64,000 bases of DNA from Marasmius tenuissimus (lineage: Eukaryota; Basidiomycota; Agaricomycetes; Agaricales; Marasmiaceae), in NCBI GenBank assembly GCA_029532415.1, contig JAQOTA010000054.1:1302001-1366000 (forward strand), given 5' to 3'. Position 1 is the first letter of the stretch; the number at the start of each line of letters is the position of its first letter. Below the pieces are notes generated by a model. The model was given only the letters and a program-made list of their open reading frames with translations, did not search any database and was not told the origin of the DNA. Positions 44,503 through 56,629 of this stretch are shown one piece after another. Both the position numbers and the translations under genes were made by a program.

Positions 44503-47500
44503 TCAAGCCTTCGACGCTCCAGCAAAAACAGCCACGCCAATACTTCTTGTCCACGTGCTTCCCTCCGAATCCTTGATACTCACCGTAACCTTATCGATCC
44601 CAGCCGCACCAGCCGTATACTTCAAGCTATTTCCGCTCACACTTACCGTCCCCTTCGAAGCCGATACGCCATAAGTCGGATTCACAAACCCAGCTGCAAA
44701 GTACGTCAAATCATAGGTCGCCGTTGCACTTGGTTCCACGAAGAAGTGAGGGTCTGCCATGAAATTGAGATAACCGTCGAGAGGCGTATAGCCTACGCCG
44801 CCGGTAGATCCGTCCCACCAGTCAGCGATACCGTCGTTGTTGGCGTCCCAAGTGCTAGCTCGTGAGGTGCTAGGGAAAGATTCGAGGCCCCCAGCGTCAG
44901 CATCGCTGTCGATGAGACCCGGTTTGCCAGAGACGGAGCCCTTGTAGGTCGTCTTGGTGTTTTTAGTTTCGGTAATAATACGTTTGTCGTGATCATCTAG
45001 GAAAGCGTTGTTCATCAAAGGAAAGACGCGGAATAGGCTACAAAATGGCCTACCGAGAGAAGGGGTTTGAGCACCTGAATCGGACATGACACGCTGCGAG
45101 TACTTGCGTTAAAACGGTATACGAATTCCGAGACGGAGGAGTGTACCTTGTAGGCCTCAGTCGAAGTCTGGGTTTCAACCAACGAGTCGAAGAATCTGGA
45201 AGCAATAGGCTGAGCTCCGGGCTATGCCTAACACCGTCAATTGCTTACGGCGAGTTGTAAAACGTTTGATACGTCGGAGCCGGATTGATTGAGACGGCAG
45301 CGTAACAAGCCACCGTAGGGTTCCCATTCGTAGTATTGATGACCTGGACCGAATTCTGGTCGAACTTCCCCAACATCGAGTTACCACTGCAGTAGTAAGT
45401 CTGAGTTCCGGGCAACTGGTCCTCGTACTGAATCAAAACGGTGAGTATCAGAATACGTAGAGGTGTGATTGACGTGTACCGTTGCTTGAAGATCATAGTT
45501 TCGCACAGACGCAGGGCCCGGTTTGTAGTAGTTGGATACGAAGTTGACCTTTCGATTTTTCTTGTTCAGACACGTCGGAAGCGGTCAAAATGAGAGCTTC
45601 CGCTTACCTGATGTGCTCCTCCATCGGTCACCCTAGACCCAAAGTTATAGACAACATTGTTTCTGATGTCCAAGCGTCCCGCGAATGAACTGGCATCGTC
45701 CACTACCCAGGCGTAAGGAACATTGTCAAAAGGTCAGAAGCCTCACTACTCACCGCCACCAGCCATACTCCATGACCTGAAAAGGGACTTTGAAACCTTT
45801 CGCGTTTTGAGAGGTGATGTTTACTTACCTGCCTTCTGCATGGGCGATGAGGTTATGATGAAAACTCCCGATATCCCCGCCAATAGACGCAGCATACCCG
45901 TGCGCAGTGCCTGCAGGATAGTTCTTATGCCCAGCAACATTCAGAGGCTCCGAAATCATGGATCGCTGTAGTGTGATGTTGAATGCAGTCCGAGATGAGA
46001 ATGCCTGAAAAGGTGACAAACAGAAGCTGTTAGAAACCAAGGAACTGAGGAACTGGAAGACAGGCAGACACCTCGTCGATCGACCAACCCATGCTACATC
46101 GATCCAAGATGGCGTGGTTGCTACCGGACATACCCATTCCATCCACTGTGTTTCCGGAACTTCTGCCGGGCCTCACACGCTGACGCCAAAATGAGATGAC
46201 GGATCGTGATGCAGCATGAGATACAACAAACTTACCATATGACGGACAATAGCATCTCGAGCTCCACTCAAACTATGCGATCACGAAAAGGCGTTAGGAA
46301 CCCAGTATGACTATAGAAAGTGGAACTCACCCAAACGGCGACTTCGTGAGTACAATGCCCTTTCCTGGAGCTGTCTGACCAGCGACTGTGATGTAGTTTT
46401 GATTGAGCGTCAGGCGTGACTCCAGTGTAATTACACCTTTGAAGATGGTGAGTTACATTTTGTAGTGAAAAAGTTGGAGTATCCTTACCTCCAATATCAA
46501 ACACGATGGTCCGAGGTCCCGTTGCTCCCGTTACAGCTTCGCGAAGAGAGCCGGCACCGCTGTCTGCAAGAGTTGTCACTTTGACAACCTTGCCTCCGCG
46601 TCCTCCTCGAGCGTACTTCCTACGAAATCATGAGCTGTGTTCGCCTGGAAGATGATTTTTATAATACTGACCCATATCCTTCCGCACCAGGGAACGCGAG
46701 CTGCCTTGGTCGGAACATCCATGTCCTTCCCGGTGTCGTCGTGGACCCAGAGATGACATCGACCCGCCAGTAATATGTCTTCAACGAGTCCAATCCAGAG
46801 AACGAAATGGATGTGCCCGTCTGTCCTTGAGCGACACGCGAGAGACTATTGGCGGCCGTCCCAAAATAGACGTCGTATTTCGCATTCGAGACGCCCTTCC
46901 ACGTCGCGGTAATTGACCCAGAATCGCCGTTAACATGTTCGTCGTTGTTCTCGGGAAAGGGGAACGAGACTTGAGAAGCGATGTTTCCAGAAGGATCAAC
47001 CTCAAAGCCGTTCAAGAAGGCCCGCAGGTCAGCGACGGAGGACGTCTTGACGGGGGTGTAGGTGATGGTGATGGCTTGACTGGTAGAAGTGACGTTGAAA
47101 GTGACGAAACTGGAGGCCGACGTCCAGATATTGTCTTGTCGGATGGATTGAGCTTTGTTCTGTCGGTGAAACACGAATGGTAAATTGGCCAGCACAAAAA
47201 CCAGTGAGTTCGAAGCTCACTGAAACAACCTTGGTGCCACCAACGGCAACATCGATACCAGTAACCGAATTGATATTATCCCAAGCATTGTGCCATGAGA
47301 GTAACGAATGAGTTCCTGCGCTGAGACCCTGAATTGAGAGTGTCAACGGGGTACCGGTCGTGACCTCCGTAGACATTCCTTGCCCGACCATATGTTCTCC
47401 CAGAAAACCATTGAAATTGTTGCGAACCACCTTGTACTGGCCACCCTTGAGTGTGGTCCCAGAGCCTGCGGTAACGGTGAATTTGACTCCTGATACTGTC

Positions 47501-47661
47501 GTAGATGCGCTGGCTTGACCGTTGGTTATTGTCCAGGCAAGCCATTCGTTGTCTGATCGGAGAGGAACGCCAGTTGGATTGAGAAGGACTTGGATGTGTT
47601 GAGCAAGTGCTGTTGCGGTGAAGGAGGGTAAGATGACCCCAAACACTACTAGGAGCTTCAT
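44503..47661 (-). CDS. Secreted multidomain pectate-lyase-like enzyme (PL1-type beta-helix)
   Basis: Probably cleaves pectin or a related polysaccharide. A signal peptide (MKLLVVFGVILPSFTATALA) leads into a beta-rich carbohydrate-binding-like domain (about 47600-47000), then a fibronectin-type segment (WKGVSNAKYDVYFG ... LKTYYWRVDV). The lyase domain begins AFPGAEGYG and GGRGGKVVKVTTLADSGAG and includes SNHAILDRCSMGWSIDE and GSFHHNLIAHAEGR, matching the right-handed beta-helix of PL1 enzymes. After the helix comes a calcium-loop-like DANNDGIADWWDG followed by YLNFMADPHFF and an Ig-like tail. Many short introns; some exon edges are unresolved. The catalytic arginine was not located with certainty. 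Substrate is inferred from the family. Confidence 0.8.
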
Positions 47662-48284
47662 GATGAGTTCCCCGGTGTGACAGAGCTACTGGATATCCTT
47701 TAAAGGTGTTGGAGCTATCATATGAAAATGGGTGCTCTCCCAAAGCCCATAGAGCTGAGAAGGCTCGACGAACCACCGTAGAACAACCGAGTGCTTCCTG
47801 ATGCTGCCATTATTATGTTACAGAGTTCGGTGAATCGAAACATAATGAAGACTCGGAAACAAGGTGTCAGTTATGTGGGCACCTGAGGAGTAAATCTCGT
47901 GGAAAGCAGGCGGAAAGCGTAGAGAGCGTGGGTGCATGGAGGAGAACAAAGCCTAGCGAGACCTGTGCGGCAGGCATCAGCACCATTGCCACGTGAGACT
48001 CGGCAATTCCCTGAAAGTATGGCGAATAGCGATTCGGACGCTTTACTCATTCCCGGAGCGTTCGACGACAGCCCGGCGCATTATCATCGGGAGGAACTGC
48101 TCTCCACTAAGACTCATGCAGCCCATAGTCCAGGCTTCTTCCGGGCCCATATGCAAGTGCGACAACCGCTATATCAGCGGACCAACTTGTACAGAACTAG
48201 GTCCCCCCATATAGATTTTAGATCGATGTACGTATCTATCTAATTAGTAGTGTGATTTTACCATAGCCCTCGTACTACTCATAC
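47662..48284 (-). promoter_or_regulatory. Pectate-lyase-like gene upstream region
   Basis: No gene. It carries the second copy of the block shared with the alpha-galactosidase promoter (about 47890-48060). Confidence 0.6.
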
Positions 48285-51200
48285 TCAACGTTTCGCCATC
48301 GCCAAAGCTGCCAGAGTGTCAGCCGACGGGGGATGAGCAGCTAAGGCACGCTTCCTGCCAGACGTGTTCGTTCTGCCATATACGAGATCCAACTCCTCCA
48401 ACAGAGTCTGGTGTCTGTATTTCAATCGAATGTTTGGTACATTGGTCTGTACGACAAAATCGTCATGAGTTACTACTGCAATAAGTGAGTTGTGATCTGA
48501 GTTGGACGTACCCTGTTGATGTCGTTTCCAGTGGCGCCATGAAGATACCATTCGTGACCGAGCCAGTGTCGCTTTACTTCCATTTCAAAGCCACTCTGAA
48601 TGACAGAGTTACGAGCCAGCTCTGCCAACGAGCTCTGGGGCATCTTGTAGATCTACACATACGATCAGAAAATGCCCATCGAAGAATAACATGTGAAGCC
48701 TACATGAGCGGCGACGCTGTATTCCTCCAACAGCGGTTCCTATGGGGAAAAGTGCAGACCATCAGTACGGTAAACTCAAGGATAGAGGAAAGATGTCTTA
48801 CTTTCGTGAAATGGAACTGGAGCGGGTCATCCGTACTAAGACTAACGTTCAGCCCGGTTTTGAAGAATTCCGGTAACGGGTTCCGCTCATAAGCAAGAAA
48901 GAGGGCATTATTGCTGAGTGGACTCATGGCAATCCCGATCTGTTTGAGGTAGAAGAGGTACTGCATGGCCGGGACCTTTCTCAACAAGATTCCATGCGAA
49001 ATCGAGTGGCTGGTAAGGAAAGCCGCTGTAAGGTGATCCGTGTCTCCTGCCTCTCCTGCGTGGGGTCGGAATACGAACGTGTCTGATACGCCGCCAGTCA
49101 GAACGCGAACACTCTAGAGGATGCATGCACGTACTGAAACCACGGCGCTGGCGCCAGTTATTAAGACTGGCCATGTTCGCATAAATGTAATAGATCCTGT
49201 GGGAGGATGAGGAACGCCCTCAAACAGAAAGAACAAGGGATCGTACCAGTAGGAATATGGAGGTGACTGCGCGTCCTTCCAAAGTCGCGGGTATGGGAAC
49301 TTCTTGTAGACTCTACGTTCGGCCTTCGACTCATCGTCTACGCTGTCGAAACCAATAACACGGTGAAGGAATATGTGAAGTTCGGGATGCGACTTTGGGT
49401 CCTTGGTAACTTCGAAAAGGGGCCTGAATAGATCTACATGGACAGCTCAGCTGGACACCTTGGCATGGGAAGCGGAGAGGGTGCTGACTCTTGACAATGT
49501 CTTCGAAAGATTGCACGGATCCATTAGCCTTATAAACGTCATAGAGACGAGGCACCTGGATGAGCCATCGGACGTTGTGAGAGTAGAGTTTGTTATTGAC
49601 AACCCATTTAGCGAGTTTGTCCCAATCATCCGGAGTTCTCGCGTAGACGCTCAATCTCCATTCGCAGTTCTACATCGAGGAAGAGGCGTGAGGGACCTTC
49701 TCTCGGATCGTAGCAGGCTAACGTACCTGATATTTGCTCTGTTCTAGATCAGCCATGACCTCTACAGGAACGAGATGAATATACGAATGCCAGTATAAAT
49801 AAATACGGACGTACCCTTCGTGAGCTCAGCGAGGTACCGGCCTTCGATATAATTATCAGTCTTGAGAAATATCTCTCGTAGTCGCGACTCTCCGATTGGG
49901 TTGTACTTGAGATTAAATTTATCGAAGCGATGGAAGGAATCCTGATGTGCGTGCATGTCTAATGTGTCGATCGATAGTTCGTAAGCGGAGAGTTTGAGTG
50001 ACTGAAAAACTTGCTCGAGGGTGAGCTCGGCGCCATCCCTAAAAATGACGACGTCCTATCTGGCGGTTCAGAGGATTTCGGGTGTTGGTAGAGAGGATTC
50101 TCACTTTTGAACTCCGTTTCATCTTTGATTTGATGAACCGAAGGAGATGTTTTTGGTTCATGCTACTGGAATGATGAACGTGCGTATCGACCTTCCGCAC
50201 GTTGTAAAAGTCGCTGCATCGAGCTCGTCAGGACAACGGGCCGTTTTCAAATACCGAGCTCGTACCGGTGGGGAACGCTCTGTAGATACTGTTAAATTTG
50301 AGTCGAGCGTTGGCGAGATCAAGCATACCTTCATCTCTGCTAGTTCTTGGAACTCGTTCATCAAGCTGAACATCGTAAACTTGCTTGACAGAAATTTGAG
50401 ACGCCGAAAAGCGAAGCTTTTTGTTGGCCCATCGGCGATAATGCTGAGGACGTAATCTAGATCCTGGAAGTATTCCTTGACGCTAGGTATTTCGAACAGA
50501 GGCTTTTTGGCTTTCCCTGTTATGGAGCATTGACTTCAAAATTGAGATACGGGTTGAACAAAAAACTGCTAACTTTTATCATCATTCTCGTAAACTTGAT
50601 AGACTCCGGTGTCATCGATTTCGAATTCCGAGGGATCCTCGTCTTGTGGTATCTCGCATTCCTCGTAGTTGAACTCCCCAGGGGTGTAGATTCCATCGGC
50701 GCTAACAACGGGCTGTTGTGCAGACCAGTGCCAATGTGGTGGCGGAGGTTTCGGATAAAGCTTCCAAGGCTCTTTCGGCTGAGGAGGAGGAGAATTCTTG
50801 GAGAAGTCTGCGTCCGGTCGCACACCAGTCACGTCCGCTAGTCCTTCACTCAGGCCTGGAAAGTGCCCATCGTAGTCCTTTGGATTGTCACCAAGTCTTT
50901 GCTTCGATTTCAGTGTGTATTTGTCGCGTAATTCAAGGCATCGTTGCAGAGATTGGAACAGATGGACGAGTTCAACTGGCATCGAATTATCTGTTCATAC
51001 GCCATCCATCAGATTGGTGATCCATCCATCCAGCCCGTGTCGCGCACCTAGTTCATCTGCAGACTCTTGGGCTGATTTTTCTTCCTCGCTCTCAATGAAA
51101 GGACTGTGATCGGGTTTCTGTCCAGTAATGCTCGATAATGCCGCAAACGGCGCAGAGGTGCCCTCAGAAGGTACATCGGAGCCTCGCCTATGAGCCCAGT

Positions 51201-51429
51201 ACTTTTCTCCAATCTGATCATTCGCTCGTTCTAGTTAACCACCGCTAGTCGCGAAATGTTCGTTGCTCACTTGTTGGAGACTCTTCTCATCGTTATACCC
51301 GTAAAAACCATCGCGAGATTCAGGAACTTCGAGACCAGGAGAGCTGACGCCTTTCGGGTGAAGCGTTGGCGTGAAAGTTCCCGAAGGAGTCGTTGGAGGA
51401 GATTCCACTATCATGGAATTTGGGAGCAT
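48285..51429 (-). CDS. AMD1: AMP deaminase
   Basis: Converts AMP to IMP in the purine nucleotide cycle. Many exons; start at [12 protein letters not shown] (51429). Recognisable blocks in order: [37 protein letters not shown]; the metal-binding [12 protein letters not shown] followed by [76 protein letters not shown]; and the active-site [10 protein letters not shown] and [12 protein letters not shown] 14-base exon (50266-50279) encodes most of SVPHR just before DFYNVRK. An apparent in-frame TGA at 50995-50997 lies inside an intron (50991-51047). The gene faces the DEAH helicase gene across 234 bases. Confidence 0.92.
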
Positions 51430-51663
51430 TGGAACGAAATGTCAAAAAGCAAAAAGGGTATTTGCCCGAATTGTCCGAGGACGCGCCTGGTTTTGTGTTT
51501 GGTCTCAAGGTCACAGACAAACATTGATTACCATTTCCGGTACCCTGGATATTTTTACAACCACCCGGCCTCCAAATTTTCTCCCTGTCCAAAGTTCATG
51601 AACTGTTTACCTCTCTCCAGACATCTGTTTTCGGACTATATCACCTAGTAATCTCCCCAGGAC
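51430..51663. promoter_or_regulatory. Short divergent promoter region, AMP deaminase and DEAH helicase
   Basis: The two ATGs are only 234 bases apart and point away from each other, so both genes must share this promoter region. No TATA box is obvious on either side. Confidence 0.55.
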
Positions 51664-54411
51664 ATGTGTGCGAAGACACTTCGTTCTGTTCACGAACATC
51701 GAAAACCAGCAAGTCTTCGAGGGCGCTCGTTCAAGCGACCTACTACCGGTCGATTCGATATCAACGGCGACGAGCGAAAATTCAAGAAAAAGCATTCCAA
51801 GGCCAACGGAATCGTCAGTCCGATGCCAAATGGCAAACCAACAACGTCGAAGAAGGTCAATGGAATGGTCAACGGAGTGAACGGCCATGCTGTTGTTCAC
51901 ATGGAGGATGAAGCAGATACTTCGTCAGGACGTGGTGTTGCAACCTCTTCAAAGTATGCTGCTATACAAGAGCAGCGTGCAAACTTGCCTATAGCACGAG
52001 GTGAGACACATTCTACTATTCCTGCGATTTCTATTCACGATCCAAGTTTTGCGACGATAGGAAAAGAGGCTCTTCTGAACGAATTTCGTGAACACGACGT
52101 TACCGTTCTTCTGGGGGAAACGGGTTCAGGAAAGACTACGCGTACGCAACTCGTATCTTATCGTTGCGCGCCCAAGCATGACTGACTTCCTATCGACAGA
52201 GGTTCCTCAGTATCTCCTCGAATCAGGGTTGGCTGGCGAAGGCATGATCGCAGTTACTCAGCCCAGGAGGGTCGCTGCCACCTCACTTGCAGCCCGTGTG
52301 GCTGCAGAACAGAACGGACGAGTCGGCTCAGTGGTCGGATATTCCGTTCGTTTCGACGAACGGTCCAGTACAGATACACGCATCAAGTACCTCACCGACG
52401 GAATGATATTTCGAGAGCTACTCTCAGACCCATTGCTGAGCAAGTACAGCGTAGTCATTGTGGACGAAGCCCACGAGCGTTCGTTACGAACAGATCTTCT
52501 CATCGCCAACTTGAAGACCATTCAACAAAAACGGAATGACGCATCGCAGGGGAAAGGGAAGGGGAAGGAAAAAGAGAAGGAGAGACTAAAGATAATCATC
52601 ATGAGTGCGACTCTTGATGCGGAGAAGTTTGCAAAGTTCTTTCCCGGGTAAGTTTGCCGCCTCGCTGACGCTGCGTCTCGCTGACTATCGAGTGAACAGC
52701 TCGAAGATTATCTACGTTCAAGGCCGTCAACATCCAGTCACGATATACCACTCGGCACAGGGTCAGCTCGACTACGTTGACTCTGCGATGCGAACTTTTT
52801 TCCAAATCCATGTCGATCAGCCCCCTGGTGATGTTCTCATATTCCTTCCTGGACAAGAGGATATCGAAAGTCTAGACAATTCGATACAACTATACGCCAA
52901 CCAACTCCCGCCAAATCAACAAGAGGTATGTTCAACGTTAACTGTTTGGCGTCCTCACACTGACTTCCAAGAAGGTTCTTATATGTACCATGTACGCATC
53001 CCAAGCCCCTGGCCAGAACGCCAAAGTGTTCAACGCCACACCACCCAACACACGAAAATGTATATTAGCAACCAACATCGCGGAAACTTCGATCACAATA
53101 CCTGGGGTGAAGTACGTGATAGACACTGGGAAGTGTAAGGAAAAGCGTTATCTCGCAAAGAATACTGGTGGTGGTGAGCGTTCTCCAGCAACACCCGGCC
53201 GATTACCTCTCACCTCTTGACAGGTTTCGATACCCTGATGACCAGAGACATCACAAAATCTTCTGCCATGCAAAGAGCCGGACGTGCGGGACGTGAGGTT
53301 CGTGCACAATACCTTCGTGTTTTGATTCCCTATCGCTGAACAGGTAATTCAGGGACCAGGTTTCTGCTTCAGACTATACACGGAAGAATCGTTTAAATCG
53401 ATGGCACTATCCGCTGAACCCGAAATCATGCGATGTGGCTTGACATCTCCGATGCTACAACTCAAGTGTTTAGGGCAAGATCTCGAAACATTAGATTTGA
53501 TGGACCGCCCAGACCTAGAAACTAGCGAGTTTTTTCTATTGGCCATCGACGCCCTCGACTGACCCCCTTTTCCAGCGATATCCGCACTGAAGACACTCTT
53601 CTTGATTGGTGGTCTGGACCAATCTGGGGAGATAACACAGCTCGGGAGGGAGATGGCTGCGTTTCCTCTTGAGCCTGTATACGGTCGCGCGGTCTTGGCA
53701 TCCAAAGAGTATGGATGCACAAACGAGGTCCTTACCATTATTGCCGTACTTTCCGCGTCCTCGAAAGTCTTCGTCGACTCCTCTGAGCAGAGAGACGCGG
53801 TCGCTGAAGCTCGCAAGAAGTTCAAACATGGAAGTGGCGATCACCTCACCGTTTTGAACGTTGTCCGGGCGTACAAGGATGTTGCTCTCTCTGAGAACAA
53901 GAGTGGAAGACGCGAGTGGTGTCGGAAGCATTTCCTCAATGAGAGGGCGTTGTTGGAGGCAAACGACATCCGAGAGCAGTTGCAGCAGACATGCGAGCGG
54001 CTGGGGATCGATTGGAAGGTTAGCTGTGGGGATAAGGATGAACCTGTGATACAGAGCTTTGGGCAGGGTTTAGCTATGAATACGGCGTTTTTGCAGCCGG
54101 ATGGGACATACAAGCAGACTATGGGTCAATCTGTAAGTCGGGGACAGCGAACTTTGACGATATCATGATCGCTAACACAGATCTGATGTCCAGACCGTGA
54201 AGATACACCCGAGCTCGACCCTCTGTGACAAGAAAGCTCCCACCATCGTTTATGATGAAGTGGTTCGTAAAAACCAATCTTCCTCGTGTTGTCATTGGTC
54301 CTGATAAGAACTGTACAGGTCTATACCAACCAAATTTACGCCCGCGGGGTCTCGATCATCAGCAAGAGCTTCCTCGCTGGACTGGGTGCGCTCAAAGTTC
54401 GACAGGCATAA
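51664..54411 (+). CDS. DEAH-box RNA helicase, DHX33-like
   Basis: ATP-dependent RNA helicase. The N-terminus is basic and Ser/Lys-rich with a likely nuclear or nucleolar signal (RKFKKKHSK). Helicase motifs appear in order: I GETGSGKTTQ (the Q restored across an intron), Ia TQPRRVAA, II DEAH, III SATLDAEKF, then FLPGQEDIE, LATNIAETSITIPG and VI QRAGRAGR. The HA2 and OB-fold parts follow (GLTSPMLQLKCLG, EPVYGRAVLASKEYGC, KIHPSSTLC, FLAGLGALKVRQA). Length and C-terminus look closest to DHX33-type helicases, which act in ribosome biogenesis and translation; this subfamily call is from memory and moderately sure. About nine exons; stop TAA at 54409-54411. Confidence 0.88.
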
Positions 54412-54915
54412 TTCCCATACCCGACGTCTTTGAACCTTATCAGGAATCTACCACCCTTTGAGTAATATCATCTCTCATGCAGTGCTATTCGTATCATGTT
54501 CTCTGCGAAACCCCATGAGTCTCGAGATCTAGACGCGACGTCGCGCACCCAACCAGTGCTGCTCCGTAGGACTTCCGCTGACTACAATGGAAGAAGCTCG
54601 GTCTATGTAGGGCCTTCCTTGGGGAAACGCTGCTTGTGAGAGAAATGCCATGGGATGTCTATCAGATGATTGCGACCTCGCTCTCGATGATCGTCGAAAG
54701 TCCATGATGATAGACGGACCACACGGCCGAGACGCACGTATTCGAAGTACCTCTCATTGGCTTGCTAAATTCATTCGGAGGGGGTTCCTTGCGAACGTGG
54801 ACGACTGAATCGATCCCGCGAAGCTTTTTTTATGAGGTCACAAGTACGTACATACAACTAAATTTACATACGTGTAAACATACAAATCTAGTCCATCTAA
54901 CAGTTGGAATAACGT
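54412..54915. terminator. Convergent 3' intergenic region
   Basis: The DEAH helicase and the AMPK-beta-like gene end toward each other here. No gene is visible, and I found no definite polyadenylation signal. Confidence 0.4.
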
Positions 54916-55806
54916 TCATGGGAGAGGCTTGTAGTAAACTGTAGTCATGAACTCCAGGGCAAGCATCAGATAGGGTGAACGAATTACAGGACAGTGTGAA
55001 CTCACTTTGCTCTTGTACCGAGTCGTCGATGCCATTGCAACCACACCGTGTTTTATCGCAGTCGTAGCAAGATGTCCCAACACGGCGTGTGTGGGGACTG
55101 TAAGAAATGGTTTGTCGTCTTCGATCTTTTCATGTAGCGTGGGCGCGGTCATAACAGAAGCTGCACCTGCCGCGTAAAAAGAGGTGCGCTCCACACTGCT
55201 ATAGGACCCGCAATCAGAACCAGGCGAGATAGGTGGAGATGGTGCCGCCTCCTTTTGCGAGCCTCTCCTGCCAGTAGAACGGTTGAGGATTGCTCTATCC
55301 AGAGCCCTGGGAAGCGCAGGGGCGACCGGGATGTCGGGTGTGGGTATACGTGTATATCTAGAGTCTGATTCGGTTTCCTCGCTCTCCTGCTCCTCCATGC
55401 GTAAGAGGTATGTTTCCTCCTCCGCCGTAGCCTTGATGAGCTCCAGAGGTATCTCGCTTGTCCATCCTGGCTCGTATCGTACGGCAGTAGGATATGGATG
55501 GCTATGACTCGACTGGATGGGGGAGCTGGGATGGGAAGGACAGTCGTAGTGGATTTCTTCTGCTTTTTCGTCTTCGTCGATGGAGTCCCAGGCAGACGAT
55601 GTAGTAGAGTCGGCACTGGAGAAAACAGAGGAAACGATGCTGGCGGAGGAGCTGTCGTTCCTATCTGATTCGTCGAATAATCTGTGGGTCGGAGATGTCG
55701 ACTCCCAATCGTCATCGCGAGGCACGACATTGACGACCCTCTCGTCGTCGGTTGGAGATGCTAAACCAACCGCGACATAATTTACTGCTTCTGGATTGCG
55801 TTCCAC
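54916..55806 (-). CDS. SNF1/AMPK beta-subunit-type protein (ASC domain), 5' end uncertain
   Basis: The C-terminus is the association-with-SNF1-complex domain: IPLELIKATAEEETYL, ALPRALDRAILNRS, FLTVPTHAVLGHLATTAIKH and VVAMASTTRYKSK. A short intron (about 54954-55005) then joins FMTTVYYKPLP. This domain bridges the kinase and gamma subunits of the SNF1/AMPK energy-sensing kinase. Upstream the protein is Ser/Asp/Glu-rich (SDRNDSSSASIVSSVFSSAD). No glycogen-binding CBM48 motif is visible. The frame at 55806 begins GTG, and the open frame continues upstream to about 55980 without ATG, so an earlier exon probably exists. Confidence 0.7.
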   Translation of the reverse strand: MERNPEAVNYVAVGLASPTDDERVVNVVPRDDDWESTSPTHRLFDESDRNDSSSASIVSSVFSSADSTTSSAWDSIDEDEKAEEIHYDCPSHPSSPIQSSHSHPYPTAVRYEPGWTSEIPLELIKATAEEETYLLRMEEQESEETESDSRYTRIPTPDIPVAPALPRALDRAILNRSTGRRGSQKEAAPSPPISPGSDCGSYSSVERTSFYAAGAASVMTAPTLHEKIEDDKPFLTVPTHAVLGHLATTAIKHGVVAMASTTRYKSKVSSHCPVIRSPYLMLALEFMTTVYYKPLP

Positions 55807-56629
55807 GATGGATATCTGCCTCCTGTGAATGTTGGGAGAAGTTGGGGGGGGAAGGTAGCGCTGATAGAGGAGATTCGACGCAGTGAGAGGTCCAAGCTGT
55901 TCCTTGTGATGAAATATAAGGACTAGAAGAGATAGCGAAGAATATGCGGAATTATGAGGATCTGAGATTAAGAATAGCCTGCATAGAACGCCTCACCTCG
56001 CTTCAACGCCACTAAAGTTCGTAGTACATGTCAAAGGGACAGATAGCTAGTGAAAGTCCTATGACGAGGTGTTATTAGGCCACCATTCAGGCTGAAAATA
56101 TGTCATAGATCCCGATCACCATCACGAGAGTTGTTGAATTAACCGTGGTATCAGCGTAGCCTGGGAAGACCTTCGAAGTGACGATGATAACTAGTGATAG
56201 ATTTCGGAAATGCCACCCTAAATTGCTCTATGCACCGTGTCCAACATGATCATGAATGGAACGTTTCTCAGTGCTTGTGCTACTTCTGGACATCAAGTAA
56301 CCATGGTCAATATGAATACATCAAGGGGCTGGGGACTGTATTTAGAACGCACCATTTTTGTAGGCCTAGCACCAATTGTGTGGGCCTGTGTTACTTTTCC
56401 GAGATTCAAACTTCAAGGGTCGAGCACAATCAAAGGCAGTATGTCAGGCGATAACCACGCGCTTTGGCCATAGTCCCGAGATCGCGCGATGGCTTGCGGT
56501 GGCCACGAAAAAGGGTGGCCATAATGTATTGGGTAGCGTCCAGCCCAACCTTGAACTTATCATCAGCCTTCGTAGTGTACACCATTGTACGTGTTCAGAT
56601 AAGCTACGACCTTCTTCACAACACTGCCG
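55807..56629. other. Region upstream of the AMPK-beta-like gene, start exon not located
   Basis: The reading frame of the neighbouring gene stays open to about 55980 (reading FHHKEQLGPL and YQRYLPPP), so part of this stretch is probably coding or 5' leader. Plus-strand frames at 56194-56805 have no recognisable domain. Confidence 0.35.

Noticed and set aside
50991..51047. In-frame TGA (50995-50997) in the AMP deaminase N-terminal coding region
   Set aside because: It lies in a 57-base intron with donor GTGCGC and acceptor CAG; splicing joins ADEL to DNSMPVEL in frame.
53349..54113. Long minus-strand frames opposite the DEAH helicase
   Set aside because: They are antisense shadows of the conserved helicase exons and show no domain.
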